Of a stretch of DNA of 26,911 nucleotides, positions 1 through 6,822 are shown in pieces. The DNA is taken from contig JAITFL010000164.1 in the NCBI GenBank assembly GCA_031281385.1, forward strand, positions 1 through 26,911, read 5' to 3'. The first letter of the stretch is position 1. Every line of letters starts with the position of its first letter. The stretch is from Holophagales bacterium. GTDB taxonomy: Bacteria > Acidobacteriota > Holophagae > Holophagales > Holophagaceae. The position numbers were made by a program, and so were the translations under genes. The notes under the pieces were generated by a model. That model did not search any database and had not been told where the DNA came from. It was given only the letters and a program-made list of their open reading frames with translations.

Positions 1-428
1 CCTGCTCCGGTGCTTTCCCGTTGCCCGGCTTCAATTTCGTGGTGGGCATCAACGAACTGCTCCACCGCATGTTTAATGGGTTGCGCCTGATAAACCTCCA
101 GCGTCAGGGGCGGGGCGGCGGATGTGGAGTCTGCGCCACAAGGCACCAACGAGGCGCTGTGTTTCATGTCCGCTCCCCGCTCCACAGGCTTCGCGGCTCG
201 CTTCATTCCAATCGGGCCTTTGGAGGATTTCGCCTTTGAGGCGGCCTTGGCCTTCGGCTCATGCTTGGCCTTTGCCTTTGGCTCTCGTTTTGGCCTCTCG
301 GTATCCTGCACTGGCGCTTGGATACGCGAGACTTCCTCCGCTTGGTTTCTTGGCGCATCGGCCGGCAGTGCTGCCACTGGCGCTTTCCCCTTGCCCGGCT
401 TTATCTTGGTAGGTTGCTTCGCTGCCAT
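1..428 (-). CDS. Lys/Ala/Pro-rich protein, 3'-truncated by window edge
   Basis: An open frame of 142 codons runs from an ATG at 428 off the left edge with no stop. The start has a strong purine-rich ribosome site (GAGGGGG, about 4-9 nt upstream). The N-terminal ~85 residues are low-complexity and basic (MAAKQPTKIKPGKGKAP, then repeated KAKAKHEPKAKA-like stretches), resembling a disordered tail or linker. The following part is more ordinary (LTLEVYQAQPIKHAVEQFVD). I recognise no family. It is divergent from the MuF gene and begins just left of the 155-bp repeat, so it is probably a phage-island gene. Opposite-strand frames here look like shadows because the biased Lys/Ala/Pro composition makes sense only in this frame. 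Confidence 0.55.
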   Translation of the reverse strand, partial: MAAKQPTKIKPGKGKAPVAALPADAPRNQAEEVSRIQAPVQDTERPKREPKAKAKHEPKAKAASKAKSSKGPIGMKRAAKPVERGADMKHSASLVPCGADSTSAAPPLTLEVYQAQPIKHAVEQFVDAHHEIEAGQRESTGA

Positions 429-454
429 GCTGCCCCCTCAAAATGCGTATTCAA

Positions 455-607
455 TTTTACACTTGCTTTGGCACTGACTGGCAACCGCCAAAATTTCCCC
501 CAGAAAGGCCCTTGGTGTTTTTTGGCTACCCAACTCGCGCCAAGCCCCCTATCTCAAAACGTGGGGCAAATTAAACGGAGTTTAAACGCTATCTCTAAAA
601 GGGCGGG
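455..607 (+). repeat. ~155-bp direct repeat, copy A
   Basis: Non-coding segment nearly repeated at 4577-4731. Shared landmarks in order are TTTGGCACT, CCCAGAAA, GCCCTTGG, a ~35-bp core containing TTTTTTGGCTACCCAACTCG and CGCCAAGCCCC, then CTCAAAACGTGGGGCAAATT and AACGCTATC. The two copies bracket the MuF-to-gpG block. The MuF reading frame opens inside the end of this copy (after a stop at 583-585). Confidence 0.8.
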
Positions 608-693
608 CAAGAGGAATTAAGCCTGAAACCAATGTCGGAATAGCGCGGGTCACGAACCCCTCCGCCATCAAGAAGCTGGGCGGCAAGGAGGCC

Positions 694-2034
694 ATGCCCA
701 CGCTGGGCGACATCGGCTTCCGGAACGAGCTGCACGACAGGGCCTTCGTTATAGCGGGGGTCACGGACGCCACGCTCTTGACGGACATAAGGGACTCCCT
801 CACCAAGGCGATGGACAATGGCATCCCATTTGAGCAGTGGCAGAGGGAGTTCAAGAAGACCATAGAGGGCCGCTGGCTGCCGACCTCCAAGACAGGGGAA
901 CCGAACACGGGCTGGCGGGCGCGGATAATCTACCACACCAATGTAAGGGCGGCCTACGGCGCGGCCAGGCGCAAAGAACTATTGGAAATGACGGACACGC
1001 ACCCGTTCTGGAAATGGCGCACTGGCGCAAGCAAAGTCCACAGGCCGGACCACGTCATGCGGGACGGCATGATCCTCAGCGCGGACGACCCTTGGTGGGA
1101 TGAGCATTTCCCCCCAGACGGCTACGGCTGCAACTGCCTAGTCCATGCAGTGAGCCGCTCGGAGATGAGGCGCCTCGGCAAGACGGACGAGGACGGCAAC
1201 CCGGTGGCGGACATCCCCCCGCCGGACGGGAGCGGCAGGCCAAAGGCGCCGCCACAGCCAGAGCCGTCACAGCCTGTGCAACCGACAGAGCCACCACCAG
1301 CGGTTCAGCCCGTGGATGAGCCAGCTCAGCCACCCCAGCCCAAACCCGAGGCCAAGCCGCTGCCCCCATCGCCCGTGCGGCGCACTGTCCCAATCCAGCA
1401 TTCAGTTCCCGACACGCCGACCTCCAATCAAGGAGGGGCGACAAAGGATGCCGGAGGCCAAGCAGATAGAAGCGCGGGCGACCCTCGCCCCGCGTTTAGC
1501 ACTCCCCAAGAATACATGGCATGGCTCACAAAGGACACAGCCGCTATGGAGGAAGCAAGAAAAATATCTGGCTGCGAAGCCCCGGTGCATGTGTGTAACC
1601 TCATAGAGGGGCGCAACAGGGCCGTGGATGAGTACAACCGCGCTGCGAGAGAATACAACAAAACGGCAAAATTCCCCGTGAAACTGCGTAGGCACAGATA
1701 CAAGCCAGAGAAAGACGATGATGTCATCGGCGGCTTATTTGTTCACGAAGTTCATAAGATAGGCTACAAGGGGACAATAATTATCAACGAAGAAGAGATA
1801 AAAGTCTGCATGGAAGGGAAGATACCCAATGGCATCCCAGACAACGGCTACGACATCATCGAAGGCATGCCTCCTGACCATTATCCTCTCTGGACTTTAA
1901 GCCACGAAATTGCTCACGCAAAAAATCGAGAGGATTACACCAAGAGACACTATGTTATGATGAGAAAAGTGATGAGTAAGCTATGCAGCAGAGCCACCAA
2001 GATGCCATTTGAGCTAGTCAAGCCAGTCCGTTGA
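694..2034 (+). CDS. MuF-type phage head protein with C-terminal HExxH toxin-like domain
   Basis: The N-terminal ~160 residues are a phage Mu gpF/SPP1 gp7-like minor head (MuF) domain, seen in the block HPFWKWRTG, HRPDHVMRDG, DDPWW and FPPDGYGCNC. Residues ~175-240 are a Pro/Gln-rich linker. The C-terminal ~170 residues end in a zincin motif, H404-E-I-A-H408, preceded by KPEKDDDVIGG and a VCMEGKIPNG segment that recur in neighbouring genes. MuF followed by a linker and a variable enzyme domain is the layout of MuF polymorphic toxins, injected with phage DNA or delivered by it; toxicity here is inference. The start is uncertain: codons from ~619 to 693 (IKPETNVG... AIKKLGGKEA) also read like MuF sequence, so the original 5' end was probably lost at the repeat junction. 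ATG 694 is the first ATG and has AAGGAGG directly upstream, slightly too close for an ideal ribosome site. The next gene starts 17 nt downstream. Confidence 0.8.
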   Translation: MPTLGDIGFRNELHDRAFVIAGVTDATLLTDIRDSLTKAMDNGIPFEQWQREFKKTIEGRWLPTSKTGEPNTGWRARIIYHTNVRAAYGAARRKELLEMTDTHPFWKWRTGASKVHRPDHVMRDGMILSADDPWWDEHFPPDGYGCNCLVHAVSRSEMRRLGKTDEDGNPVADIPPPDGSGRPKAPPQPEPSQPVQPTEPPPAVQPVDEPAQPPQPKPEAKPLPPSPVRRTVPIQHSVPDTPTSNQGGATKDAGGQADRSAGDPRPAFSTPQEYMAWLTKDTAAMEEARKISGCEAPVHVCNLIEGRNRAVDEYNRAAREYNKTAKFPVKLRRHRYKPEKDDDVIGGLFVHEVHKIGYKGTIIINEEEIKVCMEGKIPNGIPDNGYDIIEGMPPDHYPLWTLSHEIAHAKNREDYTKRHYVMMRKVMSKLCSRATKMPFELVKPVR

Positions 2035-2051
2035 CCTGAAAGGACGCAGCT

Positions 2052-2438
2052 ATGGACAAAATGGACGACACCACGAAGGCGGAGCTGGAAAAAAAATTCA
2101 TGGAGGCGGTGGCGAGGATTGATGCCGAGGGCATCAGGAACCAGATTGCGGCCTTCAAAGAGATTGGGGAGGATTGCGCCCACATTATCGAGCCGCCATA
2201 TGAAGACAAAATCAGCCTTTACTATGGTGATGACATAGCATCGGCTCTTGACAATTGGGACATGCTTCCCGGTGCTGGCCGTTTAATGAGAGGAAATCCC
2301 TATGCCATCCGTAACAAAGCACGCGTACTGGTGAGAGCCGACTGGGCAGCGGAGACCCTAGCTTGGCCCGATGGGGACGGAGTTGAGGAACTCAGCATCG
2401 TACTGGAAGACATCGTGGAAATGACCATGACTATGTGA
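2052..2438 (+). CDS. Small acidic protein, candidate immunity protein for the MuF toxin
   Basis: A 128-aa soluble, acidic protein starts 17 nt after the MuF gene with an AAAGGA ribosome site, so the pair is almost certainly co-transcribed. There is no signal peptide, membrane segment or recognisable motif. In polymorphic toxin loci the gene directly after the toxin normally encodes the cognate immunity protein; position, size and charge fit, but nothing in the sequence itself proves it. It lacks the HPxRxDE motif of the small paralogues near 11 kb, so if it is an immunity protein it is of another kind. Confidence 0.6.
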   Translation: MDKMDDTTKAELEKKFMEAVARIDAEGIRNQIAAFKEIGEDCAHIIEPPYEDKISLYYGDDIASALDNWDMLPGAGRLMRGNPYAIRNKARVLVRADWAAETLAWPDGDGVEELSIVLEDIVEMTMTM

Positions 2439-2472
2439 CGAATGACTATATACAACACAAGGAGATACAAGC

Positions 2473-3345
2473 ATGGCAAAGCAAAAAACTCTCAAGACGG
2501 CGGCGCTGAACATCACCACCGAGCCTCCGCACTCCCCGGAAAACTACATTAGGCTCATCAAATATCTTGCTGAAAAAGGAGGGGCTCTGTCTGGAAAATT
2601 GAGCCATTCAGACCGCTTGATGCTTCGCAGGGCTGTTGAATTGCCTGGAGCCAAGTTCCAAGGCGATTTTGCGCGATATACCCTTATAGACCCCAATGTC
2701 CCGTGGCTTGACATTGACAAGCGCGAACCCATAGTAAACGATGACGGGGAGCCGATCCCACAGGTCAAAGAAGGGAGGGGAGCCAATTTGAAGATCGCTT
2801 GTTTCATGTTCTACGCCGATTCACATCTTTTCGTATTTGACTGCAGAAACATATCGCCCAAGCTATTTAAGGAAGGGCTGGACAAAATTCTGAAGCACAA
2901 AGAAGCCTTGGAAGAGTTCGGCCCAATATCGCTCACAGTACTGCCCACCAAAGACGCACTGGAAACGCTGCTGAATCTGCCAGACAAGACCAAGATAGAG
3001 CTGGAGTTTACGCTGCCGAACGGAGACGTCCCCGATGAAGCTGAAAGGGTCAGGCGCCGTTACGAGAACATGGGCGCGTCCAGGGTAGGGATGAAGGTCA
3101 CGAGCCAGAGCGGGCGCATGCTCGAACCCGACGAAGACCTGAAGACAACAATGGGCATCGCCAGCACCGATGGCTATGTGCGCGTCACGCACAAGGCCGC
3201 AAAAGGGAAGACCAGAAAAAGGTCAACAGAAGAAATGCCGCGGATCGAGACTGCCGCCATTGACGATGAATACTGGGATACCTTGGACTCACTAGGCGGT
3301 AAGTTTATCAGGAAGGGCGAGGGGACTCGTGGCCGCAAAAAGTAA
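2473..3345 (+). CDS. DUF4747-like protein
   Basis: A 290-aa soluble protein. The opening (LNITTEPPHSPENYIRLI), the 'PWLDID' segment, the 'FMFYADSHLFVFD' strand and the '...TVLPTKDALETLLNLPDKTKIELEF' block followed by a PNGD match my memory of the DUF4747 family, whose function is unknown; members often sit in mobile DNA. The tail (residues ~245-290) is Lys/Arg-rich. Start: ATG after AAGGAG. The 44 nt spanning leader and first eight codons are almost identical to those of the unrelated small gene at 10547-10888. It overlaps the next gene by 17 nt, implying translational coupling and a two-gene unit. Family call is from recognition, not a search. Confidence 0.65.
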   Translation: MAKQKTLKTAALNITTEPPHSPENYIRLIKYLAEKGGALSGKLSHSDRLMLRRAVELPGAKFQGDFARYTLIDPNVPWLDIDKREPIVNDDGEPIPQVKEGRGANLKIACFMFYADSHLFVFDCRNISPKLFKEGLDKILKHKEALEEFGPISLTVLPTKDALETLLNLPDKTKIELEFTLPNGDVPDEAERVRRRYENMGASRVGMKVTSQSGRMLEPDEDLKTTMGIASTDGYVRVTHKAAKGKTRKRSTEEMPRIETAAIDDEYWDTLDSLGGKFIRKGEGTRGRKK

Positions 3346-3883
3346 GTTCGCTCAGTGGGTCGCTGCCATAAAAAGTAAGTTTACCCCGTGGTGCGCCCTT
3401 TACGAAGTATGCAAAAACCTATTGCACTGCTATGGAGGGTGGAACGCTTTTACGTGGTCACCGTTTCTTTGGATAGGCTTTCTCTTCGCTCTGCTTTTGT
3501 CTCCATGCCATTCCCATTGCTGGATATGGTATGAAAAAGCCATCGGCATACTGCCCAATTTGCTTGGCTTTTCTTTGGGTGGCTATGCGGTGATGCTTGC
3601 ATTCGGCGACAAAAAGTTCCTTGACATAATTCGTGGCAAATCTAAAGATGAACTGTTCTCGCCCTATATGGGGGTAAGCGCGAGCCTAGCATTTTTCATC
3701 ATTATCCAATCACTAGCACTCGTAGCCGCATTGGCCTATGAGCGCTTCCATGTCCGACTATGGGTACTTAATTTCTTGGGGTGCTGGCTGTTCGTGTATT
3801 CCCTGCTGCTGGGGCTGGCGGCAACGCTCAGGATTTTTTCACTGTCGGACCTGTATGACGAAATGCCGCACGACAAAGAATAA
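3329..3883 (+). CDS. Four-helix membrane protein coupled to the DUF4747-like gene
   Basis: A 184-aa integral membrane protein with four predicted helices at about residues 42-62, 72-92, 113-134 and 140-165. A short duplicated basic motif (KSKFAQW then KSKFTPW) lies at the N-terminus and an acidic tail (LYDEMPHDKE) at the C-terminus. The start is GTG at 3329, inside the upstream gene, with a purine-rich GAGGGG before it; the 17-nt overlap argues for obligate co-expression. I do not recognise the family. A cytosolic sensor paired with a small membrane protein is a common defence or exclusion layout, but this is only suggestive here. Confidence 0.7.
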   Translation: MAAKSKFAQWVAAIKSKFTPWCALYEVCKNLLHCYGGWNAFTWSPFLWIGFLFALLLSPCHSHCWIWYEKAIGILPNLLGFSLGGYAVMLAFGDKKFLDIIRGKSKDELFSPYMGVSASLAFFIIIQSLALVAALAYERFHVRLWVLNFLGCWLFVYSLLLGLAATLRIFSLSDLYDEMPHDKE

Positions 3884-3907
3884 TACAGCTAAAATTTAAG
3901 CGACGGC

Positions 3908-4012
3908 ATGAACCCGCTAGTCCTCGTCGCGCAGCGGCACATCAGCGACTTGTTCTTCCCCCCCACCTGGACGGTGAATACTGGGAAGCCCTACTCAGAG
4001 CCCCCTATATAG
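3908..4012 (+). CDS. 34-aa open frame, possible phage-gene remnant
   Basis: ATG to TAG, 34 codons (begins MNPLVLVAQRHISDLFFPP). No convincing ribosome site. It fills most of the gap between the membrane protein and the gpG-like gene. It may be the stub of a phage gene whose remainder was lost when cargo was inserted, or chance. Confidence 0.2.
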   Translation: MNPLVLVAQRHISDLFFPPTWTVNTGKPYSEPPI

Positions 4013-4076
4013 CGTAGGCGGCAAAAAAAGTGTGATTTTGCCTCGCCAAATGTATATTCAATGCAGAGGGTAAATT

Positions 4077-4562
4077 ATGCCAGACGGTATCCAAATCAAA
4101 GTCGAACTCAACGCGGAGGCGGCCGCTGGCTCCCTCGCCAACCTATTGGGCTACATCGAATCTGGGAAACTGATGGAGGACGTGGGCACGGAAGTGGCGC
4201 AGTACAGCCAGCACAGGATACTCAGTGGGGACAACACGGCACCGGACGGCTCCCTCTGGGCCGCGCTGTCCCCCAGCACCCTCAAGGCAAAGGCCGCCAA
4301 GGGCTTCGGCGACAAGGGAACCCTGATACAGAGGAACTCGCTATACAAGGCCATCATGCCCGGCAACGCCACAAAAGACCATGTGGAGGTCGGCTCCAGC
4401 CTGGCATACGCGCTCATCCACCAGTTCGGCGGCAAAGCCGGGAAGGGCCGCAAGGTCACGATACCCGCCAGGCCCTACATCGGCCTGAGCGCACAGGAGA
4501 AAGCCAACCTAGAGCAGGACGTGGCCGACTGGATAAGGGCGAAACTGGCGGGCGGGAAGTAA
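4077..4562 (+). CDS. Phage virion morphogenesis protein (Mu gpG-like)
   Basis: A 161-aa protein with the hallmarks of the Mu gpG / phage tail completion family: N-terminal helical region, 'RILSGDNTAPDGSLWAALSPST', 'GTLIQRNSLYKAI', a 'VGSSLAYALIHQFGG' block and 'IPARPYIGLS' near the C-terminus. In Mu-like phages this gene directly follows the MuF (gpF) gene. Here three cargo genes separate them, which fits a moron insertion in a head-gene cluster. Start: ATG with GAGGG upstream. No scaffold, protease or capsid gene follows, so the prophage is only a remnant. Confidence 0.85.
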   Translation: MPDGIQIKVELNAEAAAGSLANLLGYIESGKLMEDVGTEVAQYSQHRILSGDNTAPDGSLWAALSPSTLKAKAAKGFGDKGTLIQRNSLYKAIMPGNATKDHVEVGSSLAYALIHQFGGKAGKGRKVTIPARPYIGLSAQEKANLEQDVADWIRAKLAGGK

Positions 4563-4576
4563 GGCATAAAATAAGG

Positions 4577-4731
4577 TCTTGACATTTGATTTGGCACTAA
4601 ACAGCAATGGCCCAAATCCGCCCCAGAAACGCCCTTGGCATTTTTTGGCTACCCAACTCGCGCCAAGCCCCTTATCTCAAAACGTGGGGCAAATTAAACG
4701 GGGTTTGAACGCTATCCCGAAATGGCGGGAA
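4577..4731 (+). repeat. ~155-bp direct repeat, copy B
   Basis: Second copy of the repeat at 455-607, in the same orientation, with only scattered differences over the core. It starts 14 bp after the gpG-like stop and abuts the 3' end of a C-terminally shortened PLD-like gene on the other strand. Confidence 0.8.
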
Positions 4732-4733
4732 CT

Positions 4734-5165
4734 CTACCTGCAGGGTACGACCCGGTCGGGAGCCACTTGGTTCTTCCATTCATTGATGTATCCGTACGCC
4801 GCGGATCGGTCATTTTTCAGCGTCACTTTCTTGCTCAGGTCAACTACGCATTCCTCGTCTATCACCATGAGTTCGTCCAGCGTTGGGAATCTAGTGTCCA
4901 CCCAGATCACCGCGCCCCTTGCGAGGAGGCTCTTGAGCTGGCTGCTCTCCTTGGCTGCGGTGAGGGTTATGAGTATGTGCAGCTTCACGCCCTTCCTGGA
5001 ATGTTTTGAAACTTGGTAGAGATAGCCAGATTTGTCTGTCGCCAGATAGATGCTTTTCTGCGCCTGGCTGGCGGCCTTCCTCAATTCTTCTATGTCGCCG
5101 CCCCAGCACTGGCCAAAGCATGGCAGGGCGCGGAAGCAAATGATGAAAGACAATAGCATCTTCAT
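4734..5165 (-). CDS. Exported PLD-like protein without HKD residues, paralogue 1 (C-terminally shortened)
   Basis: 143 aa with an N-terminal signal sequence (MKMLLSFIICFRALPCFGQ). The core (KSIYLATDKSGYLYQVSKHS, RKGVKLHILI, LARGAVIWVDTR, ELMVIDEE) follows the strand-helix order of Nuc/phospholipase D half-domains. The HxK of the HKD motif is absent: the position before MVID reads TLDEL. It is ~40 residues shorter than its two neighbours, ending at VVPC where they continue with a Pro-rich tail, precisely at the 155-bp repeat junction. Its ATG overlaps the stop of the upstream micro-gene (ATGA) and has GAGGAGG as ribosome site. Without HxK a nuclease or lipase activity is unlikely; a binding role is an inference. 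Confidence 0.7.
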   Translation of the reverse strand: MKMLLSFIICFRALPCFGQCWGGDIEELRKAASQAQKSIYLATDKSGYLYQVSKHSRKGVKLHILITLTAAKESSQLKSLLARGAVIWVDTRFPTLDELMVIDEECVVDLSKKVTLKNDRSAAYGYINEWKNQVAPDRVVPCR

Positions 5166-5302
5166 TTGGGCCTCCTCAATTCAATCACGGTTGTATAGCC
5201 ATTTGCGACATTTAGCGTGTGTGTACTCTTTTTAATGAGCCATTCTCCGTCATTGCGCCCCCAGCCAGTCAAGTTGGCCTTTCCGGCGCTCCCGGCGGCC
5301 AC
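5162..5302 (-). CDS. 46-aa micro-gene, copy A, overlapping two PLD-like genes
   Basis: The frame ends GEWLIKKSTHTLNV...LRRPK and its TGA overlaps the ATG of PLD paralogue 1 as ATGA. A GTG at 5302 is the proposed start, inside the last 34 nt of PLD paralogue 2; the start is uncertain. Evidence for coding: between this copy and copy B most differences in the last 34 codons fall at synonymous third positions (AAT/AAC, GAC/GAT, GGA/GGG, CTC/CTG, TAT/TAC, CCC/CCG), and copy C keeps the same peptide pattern despite greater nucleotide divergence. Function unknown; likely beta-rich. Confidence 0.45.
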   Translation of the reverse strand: MAAGSAGKANLTGWGRNDGEWLIKKSTHTLNVANGYTTVIELRRPK

Positions 5303-5814
5303 GGCCTCGTGGGTACTGCCGCCTTGCGCCGCGCTTCCCTCAATGCGGCCCGCTCGCGCTCCAGCGAGGGGGAGTAGCACGGCACGACCCAGCTCGGGGT
5401 CACCTCGCTGCACCACTGCCTGTAATATTCATGCGCCAGCGAGTCGTCTGGCCCCAGCCGTGTCGGATATTCGTTGATGGCGAGGCCGCGGCCATCCCAG
5501 ACCCACGTCTTGTCTACCACCATCATGGTACGATCCACCCCCGCCCTCGTGTCGACCCAAATAACCGCGCCCCTTGCGATGAGGCTCTTCAGATCGTCGC
5601 TCCTCTTGGCCGTCCCGATGCCGATGAGTATGTGCAGCTTCACGCCCTTCCTGGAATATTTTGAAATCACGTAGAGGTCGCACTCGTCGCCGGCTATAGC
5701 ATAGATGCTCGACCTCGCTCGCTCGGTCGCCTCCCTGACCCAGAAGGGAGTCACATACTGTGCACAGCAGGGCAGGCAGACAAAAAATGCCAGGGAACAC
5801 AGAAAGCTTTTCAT
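5269..5814 (-). CDS. Exported PLD-like protein without HKD residues, paralogue 2
   Basis: 181 aa: signal sequence MKSFLCSLAFFVCLPCCAQ, then a PLD/Nuc-like half-domain (SSIYAIAGDECDLY, SRKGVKLHILIGIGTAK, LIARGAVIWVDTR, TMMVVDKTWVWD) and a basic Pro-rich tail ending PWPPGAPERPT. The catalytic HxKxxxxD is reduced to its final Asp (VDRTMMVVD: no His, no Lys). Start chosen at ATG 5814, with GAGGAGG seven nt upstream; the in-frame extension further upstream overlaps the micro-gene and lacks a ribosome site. Closest to paralogue 3, with which it shares nearly every core motif. Confidence 0.75.
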   Translation of the reverse strand: MKSFLCSLAFFVCLPCCAQYVTPFWVREATERARSSIYAIAGDECDLYVISKYSRKGVKLHILIGIGTAKRSDDLKSLIARGAVIWVDTRAGVDRTMMVVDKTWVWDGRGLAINEYPTRLGPDDSLAHEYYRQWCSEVTPSWVVPCYSPSLERERAALREARRKAAVPTRPWPPGAPERPT

Positions 5815-5951
5815 TTCGGCCTCCTCAATGTAATCACGGTTTTGTAGCCATTTGCGACATCCAGCGTGTGTTTGCTTGTCGCTATCAGCCATTCCCCATC
5901 GTTGCGCCCCCAGCCAGTCAGGTTGGCCTTTCGGGCGCTCCCGGCGGCCAC
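5811..5951 (-). CDS. 46-aa micro-gene, copy B, overlapping two PLD-like genes
   Basis: Frame with SARKANLTGWGRNDGEWLI at the N-terminal half and HTLDVANGYKTVITLRRPK at the end. Its TGA overlaps the ATG of PLD paralogue 2 (ATGA). Proposed GTG start at 5951, 34 nt inside PLD paralogue 3; a weak GAGG lies just before it. The synonymous-substitution pattern against copy A supports translation. If real it would couple synthesis of each PLD-like protein to the previous one. Confidence 0.45.
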   Translation of the reverse strand: MAAGSARKANLTGWGRNDGEWLIATSKHTLDVANGYKTVITLRRPK

Positions 5952-6484
5952 GGCCTCGTGGGCTTCTTGGGCTGCGCCTTTTTTGCGGCGGCCTCTGCCC
6001 GCTCGCGCTCCAGCGAGGGGGAATAGCAGGGTATGACCGCTCTCGGGGCGACCGCGTTGTGCCACTGCCGGATGTAGTCCTCTGCCAGCGATGGGTCGTG
6101 GCCCGACACTTTCGGCCCCTCGTTGAGGGCTATGTCGCGGGCATCCCACACGTACGCCTCGTCCACCACCATCATGGTGCGGTTCACCCCCGCCCTCGTG
6201 TCCACCCATATCACGGCACCCCTTGCGAGGAGGCTTTTCAATTGGGTGCTATTCTTGGCCGTCCCGATGCCAATGAGTATGCGTAGCTTCACGCCCTTTC
6301 TGGAATATTTTGAAATATCGTAGAGGTCGCCTGCATCGCCGGCGATCACATAGATGCTCGACCTCGCCTGCCCAGCCGCCTCCCTTGCCATCAATCCCAT
6401 GGGCCACATCCACTCCCGCAGCCCCTCCTGCCCCCAGCAAGGTAGGGCGCAGAACCAAACGGCAAAAACAAAGATGCGTTTCAT
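5918..6484 (-). CDS. Exported PLD-like protein without HKD residues, paralogue 3
   Basis: 188 aa with signal sequence MKRIFVFAVWFCALPCWGQ, then the same PLD/Nuc-like half-domain (SSIYVIAGDAGDLYDISKYS, RKGVKLRILIG, LLARGAVIWVDTR, RTMMVVDEAYVWD) and a basic, Pro-rich C-terminal tail (PTRPWPPGAPERPT). As in the siblings only the Asp of HxKxxxxD remains. Start: ATG 6484 with AAGGAGG. First of the tandem set in transcription order. The near-identical tails of paralogues 2 and 3 indicate recent duplication or gene conversion. Exported, so it acts in the periplasm or outside; role unknown. Confidence 0.75.
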   Translation of the reverse strand: MKRIFVFAVWFCALPCWGQEGLREWMWPMGLMAREAAGQARSSIYVIAGDAGDLYDISKYSRKGVKLRILIGIGTAKNSTQLKSLLARGAVIWVDTRAGVNRTMMVVDEAYVWDARDIALNEGPKVSGHDPSLAEDYIRQWHNAVAPRAVIPCYSPSLERERAEAAAKKAQPKKPTRPWPPGAPERPT

Positions 6485-6618
6485 TTCTGCCTCCTTAATC
6501 CAATTGTGGTTTTGTAGCCGCTGCCCACATCCAGCGTGTGCGCCGAACCATAGGGCAGCCACTCGCCGATGTTGTTTTTTGCACTATTTGTTGCAAACAA
6601 TGTTGTTTTTTGCATCAT
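6481..6618 (-). CDS. 45-aa micro-gene, copy C, first of the PLD-like operon
   Basis: Begins MMQKTTLFATNSAKNNIGEWL and ends HTLDVGSGYKTTIGLRRQK. Unlike copies A and B it has its own clean start: ATG ATG at 6618/6615 preceded by GGAGAGGGAGG. The stop overlaps the ATG of PLD paralogue 3 (ATGA). The GEWL...HTLDV..GYKT.I.LRR.K pattern is shared with copies A and B although the nucleotides have diverged, which makes translation credible. No signal sequence; function unknown. Confidence 0.5.
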   Translation of the reverse strand: MMQKTTLFATNSAKNNIGEWLPYGSAHTLDVGSGYKTTIGLRRQK

Positions 6619-6777
6619 CCTCCCTCTCCCATCACAAGCCGTTTGCCAAGCCCAACCACCGCCCCTGCTCACTATCCACTGAACACTGACCGCTATCCAC
6701 TCGCATCGGGCCACATATCTTCGGCAAAACTGGTGCCATAGCCCTGAATCTTGCTATTTCGCTGGTCGCAGAATGGG

Positions 6778-6793
6778 TGGCACAGCTTGTGCC
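6778..6793 (+). promoter_or_regulatory. Possible sigma-54 promoter or operator palindrome upstream of the coiled-coil lipoprotein
   Basis: TGGCACAGCTTGTGCC has GG and GC separated by ten bases, the sigma-54 -24/-12 geometry (TGGCAC then GTGC instead of TTGC). It also contains a palindrome GGCAC-AGCTT-GTGCC. It ends 29 nt before the ATG at 6823. Confidence 0.25.
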
Positions 6794-6822
6794 TTATGTG
6801 TTCCATGCTCTTGGAGGCCACC

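Noticed and set aside
465..485. Sigma-54 promoter in the 155-bp repeat (TTGGCACTGACTGGCAA)
   Set aside because: GG and GC are separated by nine bases, not ten, in both copies; this spacing is not tolerated.
4061..4582. 173-codon + frame overlapping the gpG-like gene
   Set aside because: Arg/Gly/Gln-rich shadow; the 161-aa frame has clear family motifs and a ribosome site.
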